DNA from: an uncultured Bacteroides sp.
Lineage (GTDB): Bacteria; Bacteroidota; Bacteroidia; Bacteroidales; Bacteroidaceae
Assembly (NCBI GenBank): GCA_947074235.1
Contig: CAMTOV010000002.1
Location: 21,545-85,544 of the forward strand
Direction of reading: 5' to 3'
Length of the DNA: 64,000 nucleotides
The first letter of the stretch is position 1. The number at the start of each line of letters is the position of its first letter. The notes under the pieces are model-generated. The model ran no database searches, had not been told where the DNA came from, and saw only the letters and a program-made list of their open reading frames with translations. Of the stretch, positions 47,334 through 55,783 are shown in pieces. A program made the translations under genes and the position numbers.

Positions 47334-48827
47334 ATGAACACGCTCAATCAAAAAGTATCATTAGCCGAAAAAATAGGTTATAGTTTAGGGGATTGCTCTG
47401 CGAACTTTGTGTTCCAGATGATGATGATTTATCAAACAAAATTTTATACTGATGTATTTGGGCTGGAAGGGGCCATAGCCGGCACAGTTATGTTAGTTGC
47501 ACGTATAGTCGATGCTTTTATAGATCCTACAGTTGGTCTTTTGTCCGACCGCACCAAATCGCGTTGGGGAAAGTATCGTCCATGGGTTCTTTGGACAGCT
47601 TTACCATTCATGGTATTTTATGTACTTGCATTCTACAATCCGGGTATCGAAGAAAAAGGTATGGTTGCACTCTATGCCACAATTTCTTATACATTATTAA
47701 TGACCCTTTATTCTTTCAATAATACGCCCTACGCTTCACTTGGAGGAGTTATGACCAGCGATATTAAAGAGAGAACAAGCATTACTTCTATTCGCTTTGT
47801 GGCAGCTACTGTAGCTCAGTTTGTAGTACAAGGCTTAACACTACCACTAGTAGGGAAATTTGCCGGAGCAAGCGGAGATAAAAATCATGGTTGGCTATGC
47901 ACCATTTCCATTTTCGCTGTTATAGGTTTCATTTTCCTTGTCATCACTTTCTTTTCGAGTAAAGAACGTATTACGCCACCTGCCAATCAGAAGAGTGATA
48001 CCAAGCAAGATATCAAAGATATCTTCAAGAGTATACCATGGCGTGCTATGTTTATACTAACACTTTTCATCTTTACTACTTTAGCCATGTGGGGTAGTGC
48101 TATGAACTTTTATTTCGAAAACTATGTAGATAAAGGGGCTCTATATGTTTTCTTAGGCAAGATGGGTTTAGTAGCAAACAATGGGGGAGGAGTGTGGTAC
48201 TCTATACTCGATTCATTTGGGTTGATAGTTAGTAGCCCCGATAGATCATACGAAGTAGGATTCGGGCTCTTTAATATGCTTGGAGCATTAGTTCAATTTG
48301 TAGGTGTAATTTTGCTTTCTAGATATTTAGCCAATCGCTTTGGAAAAAAGAAAGTTTTTATCATCTGTCTCACGCTAACGGCTGTATTTACTGCACTCTT
48401 CTATTTCCCTAATGAAACAGATATAGAAACAATGTTTATTCTTAATTTCTTGAAGAGTTTAGCCTATGCACCTACTGTGCCTTTACTTTGGGCTATGATA
48501 GCCGATGTAGCCGATTATTCCGAGTATGTCAATTATCGTCGAGCTACAGGTTTTGTTTTTGCAGGTATAGTATTTGCACTCAAAGCCGGATTGGGTATTG
48601 GTGGAGCAATCTTAGGTTTCTTACTTTCTGGCTTCGGGTATGTTTCTGGAGCAGGGGTAGAGCAACCCGATTCAGCCATCAATGGCATTATGCTTTCTTC
48701 AAGTATTATTCCTGCAGTATGCTTCTTTTTAGGTGTAATTGCTCTTTATTATTATCCAATCACCAAAGAAATGAATGAAAAAATGCAGGCTGAATTGACA
48801 GAACGCAGAAAAGGAGACAACTATTAA
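47334..48827 (+). CDS. GPH-family cation:xyloside symporter (XynD-like)
   Basis: This inner-membrane transporter of the glycoside-pentoside-hexuronide family probably brings xylobiose or longer xylo-oligosaccharides into the cytoplasm with H+ or Na+. The 497-residue protein has about 12 hydrophobic segments. The conserved family loops are DAFIDPTVGLLSDRTKSRWGKYRPW between helices 2 and 3, and NNTPYASLGGVMTSD after helix 4. The middle carries a longer loop (YVDKGALYVFLGKMGLV to SSPDRSYEV) than MelB. It lies between the esterase and second GH10 genes. The signal-less GH43 xylosidase encoded downstream is the expected user of the imported sugar. Confidence 0.93.
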   Translation: MNTLNQKVSLAEKIGYSLGDCSANFVFQMMMIYQTKFYTDVFGLEGAIAGTVMLVARIVDAFIDPTVGLLSDRTKSRWGKYRPWVLWTALPFMVFYVLAFYNPGIEEKGMVALYATISYTLLMTLYSFNNTPYASLGGVMTSDIKERTSITSIRFVAATVAQFVVQGLTLPLVGKFAGASGDKNHGWLCTISIFAVIGFIFLVITFFSSKERITPPANQKSDTKQDIKDIFKSIPWRAMFILTLFIFTTLAMWGSAMNFYFENYVDKGALYVFLGKMGLVANNGGGVWYSILDSFGLIVSSPDRSYEVGFGLFNMLGALVQFVGVILLSRYLANRFGKKKVFIICLTLTAVFTALFYFPNETDIETMFILNFLKSLAYAPTVPLLWAMIADVADYSEYVNYRRATGFVFAGIVFALKAGLGIGGAILGFLLSGFGYVSGAGVEQPDSAINGIMLSSSIIPAVCFFLGVIALYYYPITKEMNEKMQAELTERRKGDNY

Positions 48828-48857
48828 TCGATTATTTATATTAGCTTTAACACAATT

Positions 48858-49988
48858 ATGAAACTCAAAACAATCATTCAATTAACTTTTATTCTTGCTT
48901 TCTGTGCATCTTGTCATCATGCCAAAAAGCAGGAGATTGCCGAACAGCCATCACTAAAAGAGGCCACATCAGGTTCTTTCATGATGGGAGCTGCAATCAA
49001 TACCAACCAAGCGGCTGGAAAAGATTCTGCAGCTGTTGAATTAATATGTCGTCACTTTAACTCCATTGTAGCAGAAGACTGTATGAAAAGTGAGACTATT
49101 CATCCCGCAGAAGATGTCTATAACTTTGGTCCGGCAGATGAATTTGTACAGTTTGGAGAAGATAATAACATGTTCATCGTGGGGCATAACCTTATTTGGC
49201 ACTCACAATTAGCTCCATGGTTCTGTGTAGACGAAGAAGGCAATAATGTTACCCCCGAGGTGCTTAAGCAACGAATGAAAGATCATATTTACACCATTGT
49301 AGGTCGCTATAAAGGTCGCATTCAAGGTTGGGATGTAGTAAACGAAGGCATCAATGATGATGGCACTTATCGCAATAGTAAGTTTTATCAGATTTTGGGA
49401 GAAGAGTATATCCCTCTAGCTTTTCAATATGCTCACGAAGCCGATCCCGATGCAGAACTATATTATAATGACTATTCCATGTTTCTTCCTTCACGCAGAG
49501 ATGGTGTGATAAAACTAATAAATAGTTTAAAAGAAAAAGGCTTAAGAATAGATGCCATTGGCATGCAAGGACACTATGTAATGGGAGATCCTACTCCTGA
49601 GCAAGTAGAGGAAAGTATTATTAAATTTGGCGAAACAGGCGTTAAGGTTATGTTTACTGAATTTGATATGGCAATACTTCCACGTAATGCACAAGGAGCT
49701 GATATCTCAGCCCGCGAAGATGGGCGTGATGCTGTTAATCCATATGCTGATTCTTTACCTCAAGAAGTTTCCGAACAATGGAATAATTGGATGAAATCAT
49801 ATTTTGACATGTTTGCTCGTCATAGTGATATCATCACCAGAATCAATATGTGGGGAGTTACTGATGGAGATTCATGGTTAAACAATTGGCCAATTAAAGG
49901 TCGTACCGATTATCCACTTCTCTTCGATCGTAATTTCGAGCCCAAACCATTTATTGCAGAAATCATACAACAATCCAATAACAACTAA
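48858..49988 (+). CDS. GH10 endo-xylanase, compact lipoprotein
   Basis: This is a second retaining GH10 xylanase, 376 residues, with the catalytic domain alone. The signal ends FCASC and is followed by HHAKKQE, with no acidic run. By the known Bacteroidetes surface-export rule that favours the periplasmic side, unlike the first GH10. Barrel motifs are FMMGAAINTNQA, GHNLIWHSQLAPWF, the acid/base Glu in GWDVVNEGI near residue 162 and the nucleophile Glu in VMFTEFDMA near 267. It would shorten imported oligosaccharides before the esterase, glucuronidase and symporter steps. It is 30 bases downstream of the symporter gene. Confidence 0.95.
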   Translation: MKLKTIIQLTFILAFCASCHHAKKQEIAEQPSLKEATSGSFMMGAAINTNQAAGKDSAAVELICRHFNSIVAEDCMKSETIHPAEDVYNFGPADEFVQFGEDNNMFIVGHNLIWHSQLAPWFCVDEEGNNVTPEVLKQRMKDHIYTIVGRYKGRIQGWDVVNEGINDDGTYRNSKFYQILGEEYIPLAFQYAHEADPDAELYYNDYSMFLPSRRDGVIKLINSLKEKGLRIDAIGMQGHYVMGDPTPEQVEESIIKFGETGVKVMFTEFDMAILPRNAQGADISAREDGRDAVNPYADSLPQEVSEQWNNWMKSYFDMFARHSDIITRINMWGVTDGDSWLNNWPIKGRTDYPLLFDRNFEPKPFIAEIIQQSNNN

Positions 49989-50001
49989 TACCTAAATAGA
50001 A

Positions 50002-50976
50002 ATGAAAACAGAAAAAAGATATTTAGTACCACACGATTATATGGCAGACCCTGCCGTTCATGTATTCAACGGACGTGTTTATATTTATCCCTCTCACGAC
50101 TGGGAAAGCGGCATAGAAGAAAATGACAATGGCGATCATTTCAATATGAAAGATTACCATGTATATTCTACCGATGATATTATGAACGGAGAGATAGTAG
50201 ATCACGGTGTAGTGCTAGAAGTAAAAGATATTCCTTGGGCAGGCCGACAATTGTGGGATTGCGATGTGGCTTTCAAAGATGGCAAATATTATATGTACTT
50301 TCCACTGAAAGATCAAAACGATATTTTTAGAATTGGTGTTGCCATCAGTGACAAACCTGAAGGACCATTCATTCCACAGCCCGATCCTATTAGAGGAAGT
50401 TACAGCATCGACCCTGCAATCTTTCACGAAGATAAAAATTACTACATGTACTTCGGTGGTTTATGGGGCGGACAACTTCAGCGTTATCGCGATAATAAAG
50501 CTTTAGAAAGTGCCGAGTTTCCCGCCGACAACGAACCTTCTATTCCAGGTCGTGTAGTTAAACTATCCGATGACATGCTACAATTCGCCGAAGAACCTCG
50601 TCCTATTGTTGTATTAGATGAAGAGGGCAAACCCTTAACAGCAGGCGATAACGAACGTCGTTTCTTTGAAGCATCTTGGATGCATAAATATCAAGATAAA
50701 TATTATTTTTCCTACTCTACAGGCGATACACATAATCTATGCTATGGTATTAGCGATAATCCTTACGGTCCTTTCACATATCAAGGTGTTATTATGACTC
50801 CTGTAGTGGGGTGGACTACCCATCATGCTATTGTAGAGTTTAAAGGAAAATGGTATCTATTTCATCACGATTGCGTACCTTCAAATGGTAAAACATGGTT
50901 GCGCAGTTTGAAGGTTTGCGAACTTCAATATGATGAAAATGGTAAAATTATTACGATTAACGGCGAAAGCGAATGA
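50002..50976 (+). CDS. GH43 beta-xylosidase/arabinofuranosidase, cytoplasmic
   Basis: This inverting five-bladed-propeller enzyme of 324 residues has no signal peptide. The three acidic residues are visible: Asp16 in YMADPAVHV (base), Asp near 136 in YSIDPAIF (pKa modulator) and Glu near 222 in FFEASWMH (acid). Sequence and length are like the GH43 subfamily-1 xylosidases of Prevotella (XynB type). The position next to the GPH symporter suggests that it cleaves imported xylo-oligosaccharides to xylose inside the cell. Its stop overlaps the GH67 start by four bases (ATGA), so the two are translationally coupled. Confidence 0.92.
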   Translation: MKTEKRYLVPHDYMADPAVHVFNGRVYIYPSHDWESGIEENDNGDHFNMKDYHVYSTDDIMNGEIVDHGVVLEVKDIPWAGRQLWDCDVAFKDGKYYMYFPLKDQNDIFRIGVAISDKPEGPFIPQPDPIRGSYSIDPAIFHEDKNYYMYFGGLWGGQLQRYRDNKALESAEFPADNEPSIPGRVVKLSDDMLQFAEEPRPIVVLDEEGKPLTAGDNERRFFEASWMHKYQDKYYFSYSTGDTHNLCYGISDNPYGPFTYQGVIMTPVVGWTTHHAIVEFKGKWYLFHHDCVPSNGKTWLRSLKVCELQYDENGKIITINGESE

Positions 50977-52967
50977 AGATAAAAACTATATTAGTATGTG
51001 TGATGATCATGACTTCTTTCATCGGTTTAAAAGCCGATGAAGGGAGTCATCTTTGGTTAAAACATCAAACAGGAGCAAATGGTAATATAAAAGTACTTGG
51101 TCGCCTGACACCCACTTTATCATTGGCAGTTCACGAACTACAAAACGGTTGGACGGGCATGCCCATTGTTCTAAAAAAACAAAAAGATAAAAGTCTACAA
51201 AACGAAGGATTTCGTATCAATCCTCAAAGTCATAATATATTAGTCACGTCACCTTCCGATGTAGGCCTATTATATGCAGCTTATTACTTACTTCGCAGTC
51301 AGTCTTGCAATCAACCCCTAACAAATACGGTTATAGACAACCCCTTTTATGAAAGACGCCTACTCAATCATTGGGACAATCTCGATCGAACAGTTGAAAG
51401 AGGATATGCTGGTAAGTCAATATGGGAGTGGGATGTCTTGCCCGATAGTGTATCCGATCGGTATGAAGCATATGCGCGCGCCAATGCTTCAATAGGTATC
51501 AACGGCACTGTACTCAATAATGTAAATGCCTCTCCCGAGATGTTATCAAAAGAGTATTTGCAAAAAGTTGAAACAATTGCCAATATTCTTCGTCCTTATG
51601 GCATAAAGGTCTATTTATCTGTTAACTTTGCCTCGCCCATGGTTATTGGTGGATTACCTACGGCCGATCCATTAGACAAGCATGTTGTTAAGTGGTGGAA
51701 AGATAAAGCGAAAGAAATCTATCAGATAATTCCTGATTTTGGGGGTTTTCTCGTTAAAGCCAATTCTGAAGGGCAACCTGGTCCATGCGATTATCAACGT
51801 ACCCATGCCGAAGGAGCTAACATGTTGGCAGACGCTTTAAAACCCTATAATGGTATTGTGATGTGGAGGACTTTTGTTTATAATCCCGAAGATGCTGATC
51901 GTGCTAAGCAAGCCTATCTCGAGTTCTATCCGCTTGATGGAAAATTTAGAGATAATGTAATATTGCAAGTAAAAAACGGACCGGTCGATTTTCAGCCACG
52001 CGAACCCTATACCCCTCTGTTTGGAGCAATGAGTCATACCAAAACTATGCCCGAGTTCCAAATCACGCAAGAGTATTTGGGTCATGCCAATCACTTAGCC
52101 TATCTAGCTCCAATGTGGGAAGAGTTCAACCAACAGGTCAATCCCGCTTCTCAGAAAGCATTGGCCGGAGTAGCTAACATTGGAACCGATACCAATTGGA
52201 CAGGACATCCATTCGGACAATCCAATTGGTATGCCTTTGGACGTTTGGCTTGGAATCCATATTTAACATCTGAGCAAATTGCCGACGAATGGTTAAAGCA
52301 AACCTTTACAACGGATAGCGCTTTTGTAGAGCCCGTAAAAGCAATGATGCTTGATAGTCGCGAAGCAGTAGTCAACTACATGATGCCATTAGGATTGCAT
52401 CACTTGTTTGCCTTCGGACATCACTATGGGCCCGAACCTTGGTGCGATGTGCCCGGTGCTCGTCCCGATTGGTTGCCATCATATTATCATAAAGCCGATA
52501 AACAAGGATTAGGATTTGATAGAAGTAGTACAGGTAGTGGAGCAACAGCTCAATATCCCGATAGTTTGGCAAAACTATACGATAATATTAATACTTGTCC
52601 TGAAGAATATATTCTTTGGTTTCATCATACACCTTGGGGGCATAAGATGAAAAACGGAAGAACACTTTGGGAAGAACTTTGCTATAAATACAATGAAGGA
52701 GTGCAACAAGCGCGTAGCTTTCAGCAAACTTGGGATGCCGCTCAGCCCTATGTAGATGCCGAAGTTTTTCAACAGGTACAAGAAAAGCTAAAGATGCAAA
52801 CACTCGATGCAATGTGGTGGCGCGATGCTTGTCTGCTCTATTTTCAACAATACTCCGAGATGCCTATTCCATTAGAACTAGAGCGCCCGGTGTATAATTT
52901 AGAAGAGATGAAACAGTTTAAAATAAATATTGACAACCATGAGAATGCACCTCATGGATTTAAATAA
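50973..52967 (+). CDS. GH67 alpha-glucuronidase
   Basis: This inverting enzyme removes (4-O-methyl)glucuronic acid from the non-reducing end of xylo-oligosaccharides. The 664-residue protein has a signal peptide (TILVCVMIMTSFIGLKA), an N-terminal GH20b-like domain (ILVTSPSDVGLLYAAYYLLRS), the catalytic barrel and a helical C-terminal domain. Expected catalytic residues are the general acid Glu near 265 (VKANSEGQPGP), Asp near 338 (NGPVDFQPREP) and Glu near 366 (ITQEYLGH). It is periplasmic by signal type. Four-base overlap with GH43 and a short gap to uxuA tie uronic acid release to its catabolism. Confidence 0.95.
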   Translation: MKIKTILVCVMIMTSFIGLKADEGSHLWLKHQTGANGNIKVLGRLTPTLSLAVHELQNGWTGMPIVLKKQKDKSLQNEGFRINPQSHNILVTSPSDVGLLYAAYYLLRSQSCNQPLTNTVIDNPFYERRLLNHWDNLDRTVERGYAGKSIWEWDVLPDSVSDRYEAYARANASIGINGTVLNNVNASPEMLSKEYLQKVETIANILRPYGIKVYLSVNFASPMVIGGLPTADPLDKHVVKWWKDKAKEIYQIIPDFGGFLVKANSEGQPGPCDYQRTHAEGANMLADALKPYNGIVMWRTFVYNPEDADRAKQAYLEFYPLDGKFRDNVILQVKNGPVDFQPREPYTPLFGAMSHTKTMPEFQITQEYLGHANHLAYLAPMWEEFNQQVNPASQKALAGVANIGTDTNWTGHPFGQSNWYAFGRLAWNPYLTSEQIADEWLKQTFTTDSAFVEPVKAMMLDSREAVVNYMMPLGLHHLFAFGHHYGPEPWCDVPGARPDWLPSYYHKADKQGLGFDRSSTGSGATAQYPDSLAKLYDNINTCPEEYILWFHHTPWGHKMKNGRTLWEELCYKYNEGVQQARSFQQTWDAAQPYVDAEVFQQVQEKLKMQTLDAMWWRDACLLYFQQYSEMPIPLELERPVYNLEEMKQFKINIDNHENAPHGFK

Positions 52968-52975
52968 ATAGAATT

Positions 52976-54151
52976 ATGGAAAAGACCTGGAGATGGTTTG
53001 GGCGCAAAGATAAGATTACGCTCGACATGTTACGCCAAATAGGCGTGGAGGGCATCGTTACAGCTCTTCACGACATCCCTAACGGAGAAATATGGCCGTT
53101 AGAAAAAATTATAGAACTCAAAGATTACATTGAGTCATACGGTTTGCGCTGGTCGGTAGTAGAAAGCCTACCTGTGAGCGAAGCCATCAAGTATGCCGGT
53201 CCCGAACGCGACCAACTTATCGAGAACTATAAAGTTAGTTTGGCCAATTTGGGCAAGGCTGGTGTTACTACCGTTTGCTACAATTTTATGCCTGTGCTCG
53301 ATTGGGCTCGCACTGATATCTTTCATCGCTTGGCCGATGGCACTTATACACTTTACTTCGATAAAGTGAAGTTTGCCTATTTCGATTGCTTTATTCTTGA
53401 ACGTGCCGATGCTTACAAAGATTACGATTCCGAGATATTAAAACAAGCCGAAGAATTGGCTCTTACTATTAGTGAAGAAGAGAAGAATGAACTCATTGAT
53501 ACCATCATTGTTAAAACACAAGGATTTGTCAATGGCAATATCACCGAAGAAGACCGTCATCCGGTAGCTTTGTTTAAGAAGCTATTGCAACTTTATGATG
53601 GAATAGATCGTGATATGCTTCGCGAAAATCTAGTTTACTTTCTTTCATCTATTATGCCTACGTGCGAGCAATATCAAGTCAAGATGTGTATCCATCCCGA
53701 CGATCCTCCATTCCAACTGCTAGGTTTACCACGCATCATCACAAGTGCTAGCGATATTGAATGGATGCTCAAAGCCGTAGACAATCCTCTCAATGGACTC
53801 ACATTCTGTGCAGGTTCGCTCAGTGCCGGACTTCAAAATGATGTGCCAGAGATGGCAAAACGCTTTGCTTCTCGCACCCATTTTGTACATCTCCGCTATA
53901 CAGGGGCTACACCCGATGGTAATTTCATGGAAGTTTCTCACCTCAATAAACGATTAATAGAAGTGATACGTGCCTTCGAATTTACGAATCCCACTTTACC
54001 CATGCGAGTAGACCATGGTCGATTGATGCTAGGCGACGAAGACAAAGGCTACAATGCAGGATATTCTTTCCATGGACGAATGCTCGGTTTGGCTCAAGTA
54101 GAAGGGATGATGGCTGTGATAGACGATGAAAAAAATAATTTAAAACAATAA
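52976..54151 (+). CDS. uxuA: D-mannonate dehydratase
   Basis: UxuA dehydrates D-mannonate to 2-keto-3-deoxygluconate. The 391-residue protein starts MEKTWRWFGRKDKITLDMLRQ and has the family metal- and substrate-binding segments: VCYNFMPVLDWARTD, CIHPDDPP, FCAGSLSAG, HFVHLR and MRVDHGR. It is 8 bases after the GH67 stop and 4 bases before the reductase gene. In the uronate pathway it acts after glucuronate isomerase and fructuronate reductase; the isomerase is not in this window. Cytoplasmic. Confidence 0.97.
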   Translation: MEKTWRWFGRKDKITLDMLRQIGVEGIVTALHDIPNGEIWPLEKIIELKDYIESYGLRWSVVESLPVSEAIKYAGPERDQLIENYKVSLANLGKAGVTTVCYNFMPVLDWARTDIFHRLADGTYTLYFDKVKFAYFDCFILERADAYKDYDSEILKQAEELALTISEEEKNELIDTIIVKTQGFVNGNITEEDRHPVALFKKLLQLYDGIDRDMLRENLVYFLSSIMPTCEQYQVKMCIHPDDPPFQLLGLPRIITSASDIEWMLKAVDNPLNGLTFCAGSLSAGLQNDVPEMAKRFASRTHFVHLRYTGATPDGNFMEVSHLNKRLIEVIRAFEFTNPTLPMRVDHGRLMLGDEDKGYNAGYSFHGRMLGLAQVEGMMAVIDDEKNNLKQ

Positions 54152-54155
54152 TATC

Positions 54156-54968
54156 ATGAACGAAATATTTAGTATTGCCGGCAAAACTGCCATTATCACA
54201 GGAGGCTCAGGTGTTCTAGGCAGCAACATCGCACGTGGGTTTTTACAAGCAGGAGCTAAAGTGTTTATTGTAGGTTCACGTCAAGAAACAGTGCAAAAAG
54301 CATTAGACGAACTAAGCCCATTGGGTACAGTTGCTGGTAGCGCTTGTAATGTGCTCAATATCGAAGAACTTAAACAGGTGAAAGACAAAGTCTTAAATCT
54401 ATGGGGAAACATTGATATCCTTGTCAATGCAGCCGGTGGCAATATTCCAGGTGGTACACTCACTACAGAGCAAACTTTCTTTGATATGAAGGTGGAAGAT
54501 TTTGACAAGGTTGTCGATCTCAATCTCAATGGTACTGTATATCCTTGCATGGTGTTTGGCGAAGTCATGGCAAAACAAGGCAAAGGCAGCATTGTCAATG
54601 TCTCATCCATGGCAGCTACCCAGGCTCTTACACGAGTTCCCGGTTATTCTGTTGCTAAGAGCGGTATTGAAATCTTTACTAAATGGCTTGCCACAGAAAT
54701 GTCCTTAAAGTTTGGCGATAAAATACGCGTCAATGCTATTGCCCCAGGTTTCTTTATAGGAAATCAAAATCGTGCAATATTAATCAATCCAGATGGCAGC
54801 CTCACTGAACGCAGTCAGAAAGTAATTGCCAAAACACCAATGCGTCGCTTTGGTGATATTAGCGAGCTAAATGGAGCAGTACAGTTCTTATGCAGCGATG
54901 CAGCAAGTTTCATTACCGGCATATCCATGTCTATTGATGGCGGTTTCAATGCCTTCACTAGCGTATAA
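54156..54968 (+). CDS. uxuB: SDR-type fructuronate reductase (mannonate oxidoreductase)
   Basis: The 270-residue short-chain dehydrogenase likely reduces D-fructuronate to D-mannonate with NAD(P)H. Visible features are the cofactor glycine motif GGSGVLGSNIA, the NAAGGN strand, and catalytic Ser, Tyr and Lys in NVSSMAATQALTRVPGYSVAKSG. The C-terminus is ITGISMSIDGGFNAFTSV. It is not homologous to the long-chain E. coli UxuB, but similar SDR enzymes paired with uxuA do this job in Bacillus and Thermotoga. The name therefore rests on context. It is last in the operon, followed by a terminator at 55024. Confidence 0.88.
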   Translation: MNEIFSIAGKTAIITGGSGVLGSNIARGFLQAGAKVFIVGSRQETVQKALDELSPLGTVAGSACNVLNIEELKQVKDKVLNLWGNIDILVNAAGGNIPGGTLTTEQTFFDMKVEDFDKVVDLNLNGTVYPCMVFGEVMAKQGKGSIVNVSSMAATQALTRVPGYSVAKSGIEIFTKWLATEMSLKFGDKIRVNAIAPGFFIGNQNRAILINPDGSLTERSQKVIAKTPMRRFGDISELNGAVQFLCSDAASFITGISMSIDGGFNAFTSV

Positions 54969-55023
54969 TAACAAAGAATAAAAAGAATCTTTCACCAACC
55001 AAGAGTGTGTTATCTTTCTTTTT

Positions 55024-55083
55024 AAAGCTTTTGCCAATAAGAGTATTCCTTCATTTGCTTACTGTTGGCAAAGCTTTTTTTTA
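55024..55083 (+). terminator. Terminator of the xylan operon
   Basis: AAAGCTTTTGCCAA pairs with TTGGCAAAGCTTT with one bulged base, followed by TTTTTTATT. It stands 55 bases after the uxuB stop; the convergent thioredoxin-like gene ends at 55089. Confidence 0.8.
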
Positions 55084-55088
55084 TTATT

Positions 55089-55355
55089 TTATTCAATAAT
55101 ATCTCTTAGCAACTTTTCTACCTCTGGTTTATAAATACCCCCTTCGTGCACTTTTTGTCCATCTACATAAAACGTAGGCACGTAATAGTAGTCAAACGTA
55201 TCTGCCAGTTCTGGCTCTTTCAGTTCATCCACTGTTTCTAGCACAATGTCTTTAAACTCAGGATGTTCCTGTTTTAACTCGTCAATAAATCGAAATGCCA
55301 TTTTGCAAAATGGGCATCTCTCTTGATAGAACACTTTCACTTTTTTCATATTCAT
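55089..55355 (-). CDS. Small thioredoxin/glutaredoxin-like protein
   Basis: This 88-residue protein has a thioredoxin fold. The N-terminal strand KVKVFYQERCPFCKMAFRFI contains the redox motif CPFC, and the cis-proline is in YYYVPTFYVDG. It is shorter than thioredoxin and nearer to glutaredoxin-like proteins. The track start at 55397 is a TTG. A -7 element (complement of 55409-55416) puts the transcript start close to that codon, so ATG 55355 (MNMKK) or 55349 (MKKVK) is more likely. No signal peptide is present. It is a single gene, convergent with the xylan operon, and its partner is unknown. Confidence 0.85.
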   Translation of the reverse strand: MNMKKVKVFYQERCPFCKMAFRFIDELKQEHPEFKDIVLETVDELKEPELADTFDYYYVPTFYVDGQKVHEGGIYKPEVEKLLRDIIE

Positions 55356-55397
55356 CTTTTCTTTAAAAACTTCTTTATATAACGGTTTTTGCACCAA

Positions 55398-55783
55398 AAA
55401 CGTTTGAGCAAAAGTAAATAATAACTTTTCAACTTTGGCAATTGTAAAACAAAAGAGTCACACATACATTTATAAAAATGCAGTGCAACTCCTTCTACCC
55501 AACCAATAGTTCTAAATAACCAATAAATGTAATGCGTTTTGCAATAATTAAAAACAACTGCTTACAAATTCAACATCCTATAGTAATTGTTTTTGTTAAG
55601 TCTTTGATGTTTCTTTAATCTAGAACCATTGTCTTTGTTAAAATCGCTTCCTTCATAAAAATCAAATACAAATCTCTTTATCTCAATCCCTGGGTCTTAT
55701 ATTATAAAAAGCCCTACTTTAGTTTCTTTATCGATACAAAATTAACTCATGCTTTTGACATTTACTGTCAATGCAAATAAAAC
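55398..55783. other. Non-coding gap between thioredoxin-like and WYL genes
   Basis: No supportable ORF lies in this 386-base AT-rich stretch. It holds the thioredoxin-gene -7 element at 55409-55416. I saw no strong hairpin or RNA-gene signature in the rest. The plus-strand ORF 55749-56030 runs mostly antisense to the WYL gene. Confidence 0.4.
55409..55416 (-). promoter_or_regulatory. -7 element of the thioredoxin-like gene
   Basis: The complement reads TACTTTTG (TAnnTTTG), 54 bases upstream of ATG 55355. It decides against the TTG start of the ORF track. Confidence 0.45.
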
